NCBI GenBank assembly: GCA_902806275.1
Contig: CADCVY010000065.1
Coordinates: 1 to 53,930 of the forward strand
Length of the DNA stretch: 53,930 nt
Direction of reading: 5' to 3'
Origin: an uncultured Sphingomonas sp.
GTDB lineage: Bacteria; Pseudomonadota; Alphaproteobacteria; Sphingomonadales; Sphingomonadaceae
Part shown: positions 40,550 to 49,370 of the stretch, in pieces
Numbering within the stretch: the stretch's first letter is position 1
Layout: every line of letters starts with the position of its first letter
Translations under genes and position numbers: made by a program
Notes under the pieces: generated by a model
Databases searched by the model: none
Told to the model about the DNA's origin: nothing
Seen by the model: only the letters and a program-made list of their open reading frames with translations

Positions 40550-41425
40550 ATGCCCTACGCACGCGCAAAAGACGGCACCCACCTCTATTACAAGGACTGG
40601 GGCCGCGGCGCTCCCGTCGCGCTGATCCATGGCTGGCCGCTAACTTCGGACACCTGGGACCCCGTAGCTCTGAAGCTCGTCGAGGCAGGCCATCGCTGCA
40701 TCTCCCCCGACCGCCGCGGCTTCGGCCGCTCCGACCAGCCGTGGGACGGCTACGACTACGACACGTTCACGGACGATCTCGCCGCGGTGCTCCACGACGC
40801 CGGCGTGCGCGAACCGGTGTCGCTGGTCGGCTTTTCGATGGGCGGTGGCGAGGTTGCCCGCTTCGTCCGCACCCAAGGGCGGCAGCGCGTTCGCAAGGCG
40901 GCGCTGGTCGGGTCGGTCGTACCCTACATGCTCAAGACCGAGGACAATCCCAACGGTGTCGACCAGTCGACGTTTGATCAGATGGCCGAGGGGATTACCA
41001 AGGACCGGGCCGATTTCTTCAAGGACTTCGCCAAGAGCTTCTATGGCAACGGCGTGATCTCCCATCCGGTCAGCGATGCGGTGCTGGACGATTTCTGGCG
41101 TCAGGCGATGATGGCCGGCCTGCGGCCGACGCTGGCGGCCGCGAAGGCATTTGCAAGCACCGACTTCCGGCCCGACCTTCGCGCCTTCGAAGGGATCGAT
41201 ACGCTGGTGATCCACGGCACGTCCGACTCGACGGTACCGATCGACGCCACGGCGCGCGAGGTCGCCAAGCGGGTGCCCGGCGCCAATCTGATCGAATATG
41301 ATGGCAGCGCCCACGGCGTGTTCGCCACCGACACCGAGCGGCTGTGCAAGGACCTGCTGGAATTTCTCGGCGGCGGCGCGCAGGCCGGCGCGTCGCAGGG
41401 CCGCCGGGAGGAGCGCGCCTACTAG
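40550..41425 (+). CDS. Alpha/beta hydrolase, non-heme chloroperoxidase/arylesterase-like
   Basis: The 291-aa protein has the fold and triad of the perhydrolase/arylesterase group: oxyanion HGWPLTSDTW, SLVGFSMGGGEVARFVR (nucleophile Ser), LVIHGTSDSTVPID (Asp) and YDGSAHGVFATD (His). The order YARAKDGTHLYYKDWGRGAP at the start is typical of bacterial esterases annotated as chloroperoxidases. Likely an ester hydrolase with some perhydrolase activity; the natural substrate is unknown. The Ala/Gly/Arg tail after residue 273 is low complexity. GGGAG lies about 8 nt before the ATG. Confidence 0.9.
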   Translation: MPYARAKDGTHLYYKDWGRGAPVALIHGWPLTSDTWDPVALKLVEAGHRCISPDRRGFGRSDQPWDGYDYDTFTDDLAAVLHDAGVREPVSLVGFSMGGGEVARFVRTQGRQRVRKAALVGSVVPYMLKTEDNPNGVDQSTFDQMAEGITKDRADFFKDFAKSFYGNGVISHPVSDAVLDDFWRQAMMAGLRPTLAAAKAFASTDFRPDLRAFEGIDTLVIHGTSDSTVPIDATAREVAKRVPGANLIEYDGSAHGVFATDTERLCKDLLEFLGGGAQAGASQGRREERAY

Positions 41426-41483
41426 GCGGCCGGGCAGCAGGGCAGCAGCAGCAGGTTCGCTGCCCTGACCGCAATCGCCTGTT

Positions 41484-42761
41484 ATGGGCGATTCGATGAG
41501 CACCCATCCCCTCGCGCCGTTCGGCATGCCGCTGGAGTTCGTCCTGTTCGGCCTGACGCTGCTTGGCGTCGCCTTTTTCCACAAGCGCGCGCTAACGATC
41601 ACACTCGTCGGCCTGGCCGCGATCCTGGCGTTTGAGACCTTCGTCACCGCTTATCCAACCGGACGGGGCGCCGATGCGTTTCTGGCCCACCTGCGCCACG
41701 AGTGGGTACTGATCGCCAACCTGTTCCTGCTGCTGGTCGGCTTCGAAGTGCTGTCGAACCAGTTCGAGCGCAGCAACGTCTCCGACCACCTGCCCAACCG
41801 GCTGCCCGACGACTGGACGGGCGGTCTGGCGCTGCTGGCCATCGTCTTCGTGCTGGCGGCCTTCCTCGACAATATCGCGGCAGCGGTGCTCGGCGGAGTG
41901 ATGGCGCGCCACGTCTACCGTGGCCGCGTCAGCGTCGGTTACCTTGCCGCCCTTGTGGCAGCCTCCAACGCCGGCGGCGCCGGCAGTGTTATCGGCGATA
42001 CAACGACGACGATGATGTGGCTCAACGGCGTCTCGCCCCTGACCGTCCTGCCCGCTTATGTCGCAGCCGTTGCCGCGTTCCTGGTTTTCGGCCCGTTGGC
42101 GGCTCGTGCTCAGCACCGGGTGCAGCCAATCCTTGCCGACGACGAGCCGGGTAATCCGCTGATGTGGCGGCAGATCTGGATTGTGGCCTTCATTCTTGTC
42201 GCCGCCGTGGCGGCCAACGTGCTTGCGACCACGCTCAGCGACGGCGAAGAAACGGCGCCATGGCTTGGTCTCGCGCTTTGGGCTGCCATTCTCCTGACCA
42301 GCCTGGTCAACAAGCCGGACTGGTCCGTGACCAAGCCTGGTGCTAAGGGCGCCCTGTTCCTGGTGTCCCTGGTCGCAGCCGCGTCGCTTATGCCGCTCAA
42401 GGGCCTGCCGGAGCCGTCGTGGCAAACGGCGTTCGGCCTTGGCCTGCTGTCGTCGGTGTTCGACAACATCCCGCTCACCGCGCTGGCCCTCCGACAGGGC
42501 GGCTACGACTGGGCCCTGCTGTCCTTCGCGGTCGGCTTCGGCGGGTCGATGGTGTGGTTCGGATCGTCGGCCGGGGTCGCCCTCACCAACCTGTATCCCG
42601 AAGGGCGCTCGGTCTGGAAGTGGATCAAGCAAGGCTGGTTCGTACCGGTCGGCTATGTCGTCGGCTTCTTCGTCATGCTCCTGCTGCTCGGCTGGAAGCC
42701 GACGTACGAGCGAGGAATGGAGGCGCCCGCGCCCGTTGCCGGGCCCCCACCCCATAGCTAG
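41484..42761 (+). CDS. Ion transporter superfamily permease (NhaD/ArsB/citrate type)
   Basis: The 425-aa protein has about eleven hydrophobic spans and the paired half-repeats of the ion-transporter superfamily: FVLAAFLDNIAAAVLGGVMA, NAGGAGSVIGDTTTTMMWLN in the first half and SSVFDNIPLTALALRQGG, GFGGSMVWFGSSAGVALTNL in the second. FDN and GD-T/S motifs are those of NhaD, ArsB and CitM-like exchangers. Substrate may be Na+/H+, citrate or an oxyanion; it cannot be decided. ATG 41496 is an alternative start. A GGGCAGC/GCTGCCC hairpin sits upstream at about 41436-41466. The MFS gene follows after 9 nt. Confidence 0.85.
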   Translation: MGDSMSTHPLAPFGMPLEFVLFGLTLLGVAFFHKRALTITLVGLAAILAFETFVTAYPTGRGADAFLAHLRHEWVLIANLFLLLVGFEVLSNQFERSNVSDHLPNRLPDDWTGGLALLAIVFVLAAFLDNIAAAVLGGVMARHVYRGRVSVGYLAALVAASNAGGAGSVIGDTTTTMMWLNGVSPLTVLPAYVAAVAAFLVFGPLAARAQHRVQPILADDEPGNPLMWRQIWIVAFILVAAVAANVLATTLSDGEETAPWLGLALWAAILLTSLVNKPDWSVTKPGAKGALFLVSLVAAASLMPLKGLPEPSWQTAFGLGLLSSVFDNIPLTALALRQGGYDWALLSFAVGFGGSMVWFGSSAGVALTNLYPEGRSVWKWIKQGWFVPVGYVVGFFVMLLLLGWKPTYERGMEAPAPVAGPPPHS

Positions 42762-42770
42762 GCCGCGTCG

Positions 42771-44048
42771 GTGAGCCTGCTCCCCGAACCCTTCCGCATT
42801 CCCGATTTCCGCGCCTACTGGCTGGCCCGGCTGGCCACCACCGTGGCGCAAATGGCGATGGTGATCGTCATCGGTTGGCAGGTCTACGACATCTCCCGCC
42901 AAACGATGAGCGTCGGCGATGCGGCTTTCCAGCTGGGACTGGTCGGGCTGGTGCAGTTCGTGCCCTTGTTCCTGCTCACCCCGGTCAGCGGCTGGGTCGC
43001 CGACCGGCTCGACCGGCGGCATGTGGCGCGAGCGGTGATCCTGCTTGAGATGCTCTGTGCGCTGGTCCTGTTCGGCGCGACCTACAGCGACAGAATCGAC
43101 CTGCCGGTCCTGTTCGGCGTTGCGGCACTGCTTGGCGTCGCCCGCGCGTTTGCCGGACCGGCGCTCGGCGCGCTCGCCCCCAACCTGGTGCCGCGCGAGC
43201 TGCTGCCGCGCGCTATCGCGCTCAGCTCCACCGCCTGGCAGTCGGGGGCCATCGCCGGCCCGGCCATCGGCGGCATCCTCTACGACATCTCGGCCCACCT
43301 GCCCTATGCGGTGAGCGCGGTGCTGTTCGCCTTTTCCGCGGCCTGCCTGTTCCTGATCGGCCCGATCGCGCGCGCCACCATCGAACCAGGCGGGCCGATC
43401 CAGCGGATGATCGAGGGACTGCGCTACGTCTGCCGGAACGGATTCGTGCTCGGAGCCATCACGCTCGACTTGTTCGCCGTGCTGCTCGGTGGGGCGACGG
43501 CGATGCTGCCGGTCTACGCCCGCGACATCCTCCAGGTGGGCGCCCAGGGACTTGGTCCACTTCGCGCTGCGCCGGCGATCGGCGCCACGCTGACAGCGAT
43601 TTATTTTTCGATTCGGCCAATCAAGACCAACGTCGGGGTGAAGATGCTGTGGGCGGTCGCCGTGTTCGGTGCCGCGACGGCGGTCTTCGGCCTGTCCACC
43701 TCCTACGTCCTGTCGCTCGCCATGCTGGCGCTGCTGGGATCGGCTGACATGTTCTCCGTCTACATCCGCCAGTCGCTCATCCAACTGCACACGCCCGACG
43801 AGATGCGCGGCCGGGTCGGGGCTGCCTCGACGCTGGCGATCTCCGCCTCCAACGAGCTTGGCGAGGCCCGCAGTGGCTTCACGGCGGCCCTGCTCGGACC
43901 GGTAGCTGCGACCGTGGCCGGCGGCGTCGCGGCGGTCGTCGTCACAGCCTTGTGGGCGCGCTACTTTCCCGAACTGCGCCGAGCCCGCACGTTCGACCTG
44001 CCGGAGCCTGCCCCGGAAAAGCCGCCAATAGTCACCGGCGGGGTTTGA
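42771..44048 (+). CDS. MFS transporter, EntS-like exporter family
   Basis: The 425-aa protein (GTG start) has 10-12 hydrophobic spans. FRIPDFRAYWLARLATTVAQ at the start, TPVSGWVADRLDRRHVARAV (loop 2-3 MFS motif) and VRKFLP-like LAPNLVPRELLPRAIALSST match the enterobactin-exporter/MFS_3 family. A large-molecule efflux role is inferred. It overlaps nothing but lies 9 nt after the ion transporter, so they are likely cotranscribed. The end is 78 nt before cysK. Confidence 0.87.
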   Translation: MSLLPEPFRIPDFRAYWLARLATTVAQMAMVIVIGWQVYDISRQTMSVGDAAFQLGLVGLVQFVPLFLLTPVSGWVADRLDRRHVARAVILLEMLCALVLFGATYSDRIDLPVLFGVAALLGVARAFAGPALGALAPNLVPRELLPRAIALSSTAWQSGAIAGPAIGGILYDISAHLPYAVSAVLFAFSAACLFLIGPIARATIEPGGPIQRMIEGLRYVCRNGFVLGAITLDLFAVLLGGATAMLPVYARDILQVGAQGLGPLRAAPAIGATLTAIYFSIRPIKTNVGVKMLWAVAVFGAATAVFGLSTSYVLSLAMLALLGSADMFSVYIRQSLIQLHTPDEMRGRVGAASTLAISASNELGEARSGFTAALLGPVAATVAGGVAAVVVTALWARYFPELRRARTFDLPEPAPEKPPIVTGGV

Positions 44049-44126
44049 CGCTGTTCACCGGCCCGTGCCCCTCCCATATACGCCGCCGCACGTCAGCCTC
44101 CCCTCCCCCTCCAGGAGATAGCATCC

Positions 44127-45053
44127 ATGAAAGCCGCCAGCATTCTCGAGACCATCGGCAACACTCCGGTTGTGCGTATCAACCGCCTGTTCGGCGACGG
44201 CGCCGAAGTTTGGATCAAGCAGGAACGGGCCAATCCCGGCGGCTCGATCAAGGACCGCATCGCCTTGGCGATGGTCGAGGACGCGGAGCGATCGGGAACG
44301 CTGAAGCCGGGCGGCACCATCGTCGAACCGACATCCGGCAACACGGGGATCGGCCTGGCGATGGTCGCGGCCGTTAAAGGCTACAAGCTCGTCCTGGTGA
44401 TGCCCGAAAGCATGAGCCTCGAGCGGCGGCGGCTGATGCTCGCGTTCGGCGCGACCTTCGACCTGACGCCCCGCGAGAAAGGCATGAAGGGCGCCATCGC
44501 CCGGGCTGAGGAGATCGTCGGCTCGACCGGCGGTGCGTGGATGCCGCAGCAATTCGAGAACCCCGCCAATCTCGAGATCCACCGCCGCACCACCGCGCAG
44601 GAGATCCTCCGGGATTTCGCCGACAACCCGCCGCGGGCGCTGATCACCGGGGTCGGCACAGGCGGTCACATCACGGCCGCGGCTGAGGTCTTGAAGCAGC
44701 AATGGCCGGACCTGCAGGTGTTCGCGGTCGAGCCGACGCTGTCGCCGGTGTTGTCCGGCGGCGAGCCGGGCCCGCACCCGATCCAGGGCATCGGCGCTGG
44801 CTTTGTGCCGGGGATCATGGACACGGGCCTGCTCGACGGCATCATCCAGGTCGATCCAAACGACGCGAAGGAAATGGCGCGCCGGTCGGCAAGAGAGGAA
44901 GGCACCCTGGTCGGCATTTCGTCGGGAGCGACGCTCGCCGCCATCGCTCAGAAGCTACCGGAGCTTGGCGACAACCCGCGTGTCCTCGGCTTCAATTACG
45001 ACACCGGCGAGCGCTATCTGTCGGTACCCGATTTCCTTCCCGAACAAGCTTAA
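44127..45053 (+). CDS. cysK: Cysteine synthase A
   Basis: The 308-aa protein is O-acetylserine sulfhydrylase: [37 protein letters not shown] (PLP Lys), [34 protein letters not shown] (phosphate cup) and [13 protein letters not shown]. It makes cysteine from O-acetylserine and sulfide with PLP in the cytosol. AGGAGAT precedes the ATG. Between MFS and cysK (44049-44126) no promoter is obvious. Cysteine supply fits the nearby cysS and scaffold genes. Confidence 0.97.
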   Translation: MKAASILETIGNTPVVRINRLFGDGAEVWIKQERANPGGSIKDRIALAMVEDAERSGTLKPGGTIVEPTSGNTGIGLAMVAAVKGYKLVLVMPESMSLERRRLMLAFGATFDLTPREKGMKGAIARAEEIVGSTGGAWMPQQFENPANLEIHRRTTAQEILRDFADNPPRALITGVGTGGHITAAAEVLKQQWPDLQVFAVEPTLSPVLSGGEPGPHPIQGIGAGFVPGIMDTGLLDGIIQVDPNDAKEMARRSAREEGTLVGISSGATLAAIAQKLPELGDNPRVLGFNYDTGERYLSVPDFLPEQA

Positions 45054-45104
45054 GCGGCCGCTAACCGCATTCGTTCGGCTGCCGGTTAACCCGCCGGGCC
45101 TAAA

Positions 45105-45156
45105 CCTCACAGCGGGGGCGTACATCCGGGTAAATTCCGCGCGGACCGCTGTGAGG
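45105..45156 (+). promoter_or_regulatory. Inverted repeat covering the ribosome-binding site of the c-di-GMP gene
   Basis: CCTCACAGCGG (45105-45115) and CCGCTGTGAGG (45146-45156) are exact complements separated by 30 nt. The second arm contains the GAGG Shine-Dalgarno, 5 nt before ATG 45162. In RNA the 11-bp stem would mask the site. It could be a translational switch (metabolite, protein or temperature) or a DNA operator. The 30-nt loop contains further short complementarity. Confidence 0.6.
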
Positions 45157-45161
45157 ACATT

Positions 45162-47846
45162 ATGCGCAGATCACGATTCGTAAGGGCAATCCGGCCGAAA
45201 GAGGCCGAGAAAGCTTCGATCAAGGAAGCCTTGTGGTTCGATCTCCGCGCGGCGGAGACCACCGACGACGCCTCCTTGTCCGACTGGCGGGTGACCGGTC
45301 TCGAACATTTCGCGGTGCTGCTGGGCGTTACGCACCTGCTGATTACCGCCACCTGTCTGCTGCTGTCTTCGAGCCTGTTCTCAGGGGGCTGGCTGCAGAA
45401 TCCGCTAGTCCCCGCCGCTTTGGTCCTGGTCCTCGACGCAGGTGCCGCAGCGGCCTTGTTCATGCGCAACCGCGTCGATTTAGCGCCGCACACCATCGTG
45501 CGCGGCTTGTGCCTCTACCTCGTGGTCGGCGGCGTCCTGTGGACCTGGTTCGGCCACGCGGTTGCCGACGACGTGTTCCTGATCCCGATCGCCGCCGCGC
45601 CGATCGCCATGAGCGCCGGGATCGCGATGGGCGCGATCGTCACCATCAACGCGCCGCCGCTGGCGCTCACCAACGCCGTCGTGTCGGCGTTCGCCGCGAT
45701 CATGCTTGCAAGCTCCCCGCTCATCACCGTGGGCGTCGAGATCATCTCCATGGTGCTGGTCGCCTACAGCATCGCCGGGGCCCGCAGCTTCATCGCCACC
45801 GCACGCAAGCGGCTGCGCCTTGAAGCGCAGGCGCGCAAAGCGCAGCAATTCGTCGACGAATTCGAGAACAGCGGCCGCGGCTGGTTCTGGGAAACCGATT
45901 CGCTGGGCACCCTGTCCTACGTCTCGCAGCAATTGGCGGACGACTTCCATCAGCAGCCCGAAGAGTTGCTCGGCCGCAGCTTCACCGACCTGCTGTCCGT
46001 CGACAGCCAGGCCGCCGATTCGCTGGAGGAGCGCAAGACGCTCGGCTTCCACCTGTCCGCCCGCTTCCCCTTCTCGGATGTGGTGGTGCGCCCTGCCAGC
46101 AGCGAGGACGTGCACTGGTCGCTGTCCGGCAACCCAGTGTTCGACGAACGCGGCCGGTTTCTCGGCTTCCGCGGCATCGGCACCGACCTCACCGAGCAAC
46201 GGCGTTCCGAGCGCGAGATCTCGCGGCTGGCACGGTTCGACTCGCTAACCGCTCTGCCCAACCGCGCGATGATGCGTCAGACCCTCGAAGAGGCGCTGCG
46301 CAATGCCGCCCACCGGCAAAAGGGCTGCTCGCTGTTCCTGATCGACCTCGACCGGTTCAAGAACGTCAACGACACGCTTGGCCACCCGATTGGCGATGCG
46401 CTGCTGCGCGAAGTGGCGGTGCGCCTGAAGTCGGTGATGGGCAACCATGGCCAGGTCGGTCGCTTGGGCGGCGACGAGTTCCAGGCGGTGCTGCCCGGCT
46501 CGGTCGACATGGGCCTGCTGGAATCGCTCGCCCGAACGCTGATCGAGCAAGTCTCGCGACCCTACGTGATCGAAGGCAACAAGGTCACGATCGGCGCCTC
46601 GCTCGGCATCGCCATTGGCGACCCGGGCCGCACCGGCGCGGACGCGCTGGTGCGCAACGCCGATCTCGCGCTCTATGCGGCGAAGGCCGCCGGCCGCGGC
46701 AAGCACCGCTTCTACGAAGCATCGATGCACTCGGAAGCGGCCGAACGCCAGCTGCTCGAGAACGACCTGCGGCAGGCGGTCGAACGCGGCGAGCTCAGCG
46801 TCCATTACCAACCGATCGTCCGCGCCGCCGGCGAGGAAATCTCGGGCTTCGAGGCGCTGTGCCGCTGGCAGCACCCGACCCGCGGCGCGATCTCCCCGGC
46901 CAAGTTCATCCCGCTCGCCGAGGAAGCCGGCCTGATCGGCAAGATCGGCGAATGGGTGCTGAAGACGGCGCTGGAGGAGGCGACCCACTGGCCCGACCAC
47001 GTGCGCATGGCGGTCAACTTGTCGCCGCTGCAGTTCAACGACCCGAACACCGTAAACCGCATCGCGCAGCTGCTGCAGGAAACCGGCGTTCGGTCCGAGC
47101 GGCTCGAGCTGGAGATCACCGAAGGCGTGTTCCTTGCCGAGGGCGATACCACCGACGAGACTTTCGCCAAACTGAAGGACCTTGGCGTGCGCTTGGCGCT
47201 GGATGACTTCGGCACCGGCTACAGCTCGCTCGGCTATCTGAAGAAAGCGCCGTTCGACAAGATCAAGATCGACCAGAGCTTCGTCCGCGGCGCGTCTTGC
47301 AGCACCAACCGCAATGCGGCGATCATCCGCGCCATCGTAACGCTTGCCGAGACGCTCGGCATGGACACCTGCGCAGAGGGCGTGGAGACCCACGACGACC
47401 TGCAGCTAATCCGGGAGCTCGGCGTCAGCATGGTCCAGGGCTACATCTTCGGGCGCCCGGGTACCGCCGAGACCGCCCGTGCACTGGCCAATACCGTGAC
47501 CGTCGAAGCAGACGGGTATCAGTGCATCCGCGAACCGCGGCACCGGCTAATGCGGCGGGCGATCACGCGCCTGCACGACGAGTTGCTCGAGATCAAGCTG
47601 CGAAACATCTCGTCGCAGGGCGCCCTGGTTGACTGCCATGTCGCGGTCGCGCCCGGCACAGCGCTGACCATCGACATGGTCGGCATCGGGCCCGTGCGGG
47701 CCGTGGTGCGCTGGGCGCAGGCGGGCAAGTTCGGAGTTGAGTTCGCCGAAGCATTCGACCTCGGCCGGTTGGCGCCGAAAAAGGAGCGGGCGAACGACGT
47801 CACCATGCTCCGCCCCTGTTACATCGACCAGCGCAAGGCCGGCTGA
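45162..47846 (+). CDS. Membrane PAS-GGDEF-EAL-PilZ cyclic-di-GMP signalling protein
   Basis: The 894-aa protein has an N-terminal membrane region of about five to six spans (about residues 46-210), a PAS-like domain (about 228-345; RGWFWETDSLGTLSYVSQQL), a GGDEF domain (350-520; RLGGDEF with intact GGDEF at 436-440), an EAL domain (530-775; FEAL at 563-566, EITEG at 651, DDFGTGYSSL at 681, K702, EGVET at 739) and a C-terminal PilZ domain (RExRHR at 790, NISSQGA at 815). Both catalytic domains look intact; no RxxD I-site is obvious. It may make, degrade and bind c-di-GMP. Translation may be limited by a hairpin over the SD. Confidence 0.95.
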   Translation: MRRSRFVRAIRPKEAEKASIKEALWFDLRAAETTDDASLSDWRVTGLEHFAVLLGVTHLLITATCLLLSSSLFSGGWLQNPLVPAALVLVLDAGAAAALFMRNRVDLAPHTIVRGLCLYLVVGGVLWTWFGHAVADDVFLIPIAAAPIAMSAGIAMGAIVTINAPPLALTNAVVSAFAAIMLASSPLITVGVEIISMVLVAYSIAGARSFIATARKRLRLEAQARKAQQFVDEFENSGRGWFWETDSLGTLSYVSQQLADDFHQQPEELLGRSFTDLLSVDSQAADSLEERKTLGFHLSARFPFSDVVVRPASSEDVHWSLSGNPVFDERGRFLGFRGIGTDLTEQRRSEREISRLARFDSLTALPNRAMMRQTLEEALRNAAHRQKGCSLFLIDLDRFKNVNDTLGHPIGDALLREVAVRLKSVMGNHGQVGRLGGDEFQAVLPGSVDMGLLESLARTLIEQVSRPYVIEGNKVTIGASLGIAIGDPGRTGADALVRNADLALYAAKAAGRGKHRFYEASMHSEAAERQLLENDLRQAVERGELSVHYQPIVRAAGEEISGFEALCRWQHPTRGAISPAKFIPLAEEAGLIGKIGEWVLKTALEEATHWPDHVRMAVNLSPLQFNDPNTVNRIAQLLQETGVRSERLELEITEGVFLAEGDTTDETFAKLKDLGVRLALDDFGTGYSSLGYLKKAPFDKIKIDQSFVRGASCSTNRNAAIIRAIVTLAETLGMDTCAEGVETHDDLQLIRELGVSMVQGYIFGRPGTAETARALANTVTVEADGYQCIREPRHRLMRRAITRLHDELLEIKLRNISSQGALVDCHVAVAPGTALTIDMVGIGPVRAVVRWAQAGKFGVEFAEAFDLGRLAPKKERANDVTMLRPCYIDQRKAG

Positions 47847-47847
47847 C

Positions 47848-49179
47848 CTACCGGCTTGCGACCCGCACCGCGGCGCGGTCCTTGCCATAGAAGTCGTCGA
47901 AATAGACAATCGACGACCCGCTCGGCACCGCGGTCAGATAGGTCAGATAAACCGGCACCGGCTGCGGCAGGGCGACCCTCTGTTCGGGCCTGGCGCCCTT
48001 CGGCCTGAGCGACTGCCCGAACAGCCAGCGGGCGAAGCGCGGCGCGTCTTCGAGCCGGACGCAGCCGGCGCTCTGCAGCCGCCCGGCTTCCTCGATCTTC
48101 TCCCTGACAGGAGTGTCGTGGAGCCAGATGCCTTGATTGTTGGGGAACATGAACTTCATCTCGCCCATTGAGTTGGCGGGGCCGGGGCGCTGGCGCAGGC
48201 GGATCTGGGTGCGGCCAGCGGCCACTGACTTCCAGTCGACTGACGAGGCAGGCAGCACCCGGGCGTTCTCCGACCAGTCGGACATCACCTCGTAGCCTTT
48301 TTCCTTGAGGTAAGCGGGCCCGCGCTTGAGCACATTGGGCGCGAGGTTCTTCGCGGTTACGTCGGGCGGCGAGTTCCAATAGGGATTGAGCACGGCAAAG
48401 CGGATGAAGGCGTTCATCATCGGCGTTTGCGCTACCGGGTCGGGGCGGCCGGCGACCACCCGCATCGAGTCCACCACCTGGCCGTTCTCGTACATGTACA
48501 GGCGGGCCGCGGGGGCATTGACGATTGCGTACTTGCCCTGTCCCGAGGGCAGGGCCCGGGCACGTTCGAGGTTGATGGCGAGCAGCCGGCGCTCGGCCTC
48601 GCTGCGGTACATGCGGCTGGCAAGCGCCTGGCGAAGCTTGGCGTAGATCGGGTTCATCCACCCCATCTCCTGGACATACTGGCCGGTCGAGGGAGCGGAC
48701 GCAGCCGCGGTCAGGATGCCGTGCACTGAGGGTGGGGCGGGCTTCAGCTCAGGATCGACGTAGACGATGCCCACGCGGGGGTCGCGCTTGAGGTCGCGCA
48801 CGTAAGTCACAAGGGCCTGGCTGAGCATCATGTCGGCCCGCTGCACCGACCCTGGGTCGCGCCGCTGCATAGCGTTCTGCACTGCGCGCTGAAGACCGCG
48901 GACATTGTACCGGCGGGGGTCGAGATTGTCGGCCTGGGCCGTGCCGAGTTGCTGGATTAGCTGCTGCACGGCGTTGCCCGACCGCGGCGAGAACCACAGG
49001 GAGGCGCCGCCGCGAGCCCGATAAAAGGCGGCAACCTCGCCAGCCTCGGCGGATTTCCGCGCGGCGAAAGCGGGTGTCACAGGCATTGACAGCGGAGCGG
49101 CAACTGCCAGCGCCGCGGCGACCGTGCCGATACCACCCAAAGAGATCAGCGGTCGGGTGCCGCGCGCGAACTTGCCCAT
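47848..49179 (-). CDS. YcbB/LdtD-type L,D-transpeptidase
   Basis: The ATG at 49179 gives 443 aa with a signal peptide (about residues 1-39, ending PAFA). The N-terminal helical part (AEAGEVAAFYRARGGASLWF) and the catalytic domain match the YcbB family: GKYAIVNAPAARLYMYENGQ, then H354 in IWLHDTP and the nucleophile C373 in RLQSAGCVRLEDA. It makes 3-3 crosslinks in the murein or attaches proteins in the periplasm. It ends 1 nt from the stop of the convergent c-di-GMP gene, leaving no room for a terminator. Confidence 0.93.
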   Translation of the reverse strand: MGKFARGTRPLISLGGIGTVAAALAVAAPLSMPVTPAFAARKSAEAGEVAAFYRARGGASLWFSPRSGNAVQQLIQQLGTAQADNLDPRRYNVRGLQRAVQNAMQRRDPGSVQRADMMLSQALVTYVRDLKRDPRVGIVYVDPELKPAPPSVHGILTAAASAPSTGQYVQEMGWMNPIYAKLRQALASRMYRSEAERRLLAINLERARALPSGQGKYAIVNAPAARLYMYENGQVVDSMRVVAGRPDPVAQTPMMNAFIRFAVLNPYWNSPPDVTAKNLAPNVLKRGPAYLKEKGYEVMSDWSENARVLPASSVDWKSVAAGRTQIRLRQRPGPANSMGEMKFMFPNNQGIWLHDTPVREKIEEAGRLQSAGCVRLEDAPRFARWLFGQSLRPKGARPEQRVALPQPVPVYLTYLTAVPSGSSIVYFDDFYGKDRAAVRVASR

Positions 49180-49323
49180 GTTTTGCAATTCTCCAGTTGA
49201 TCCGCTCACCGCCGACGCGGCGCTTATTACAGCGGCAAACGACACGGCTAGTCCAGCACTTCTGAACGAAAGCCGAACTTGTGGACAAGAACGCCGACAT
49301 TTCAATGCGTTGCCCGCATGAAA

Positions 49324-49350
49324 GAAGCGCCGGCACGGCGCCGGCGCTTC
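49324..49350 (-). terminator. Rho-independent terminator after the repeat protein
   Basis: GAAGCGCCGGC and GCCGGCGCTTC form a perfect 11-bp stem with a 5-nt loop, followed on the minus strand by TTTC. It lies 21 nt past the stop of the 188-aa gene. Confidence 0.75.
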
Positions 49351-49370
49351 CTCGTTCGCAGTGGTGATCG

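Noticed and set aside
41436-41466. GGGCAGC...GCTGCCC hairpin as a terminator after the alpha/beta hydrolase
   Set aside because: No U tract follows and the arms lie in a CAG-rich run, so termination is not supported.
41592-43790. A 732-codon open frame on the minus strand opposite the transporters
   Set aside because: It is antisense to two clear transporter genes, is very rich in Arg, Asp, Gln and Gly with no domain, and reflects high third-position GC.
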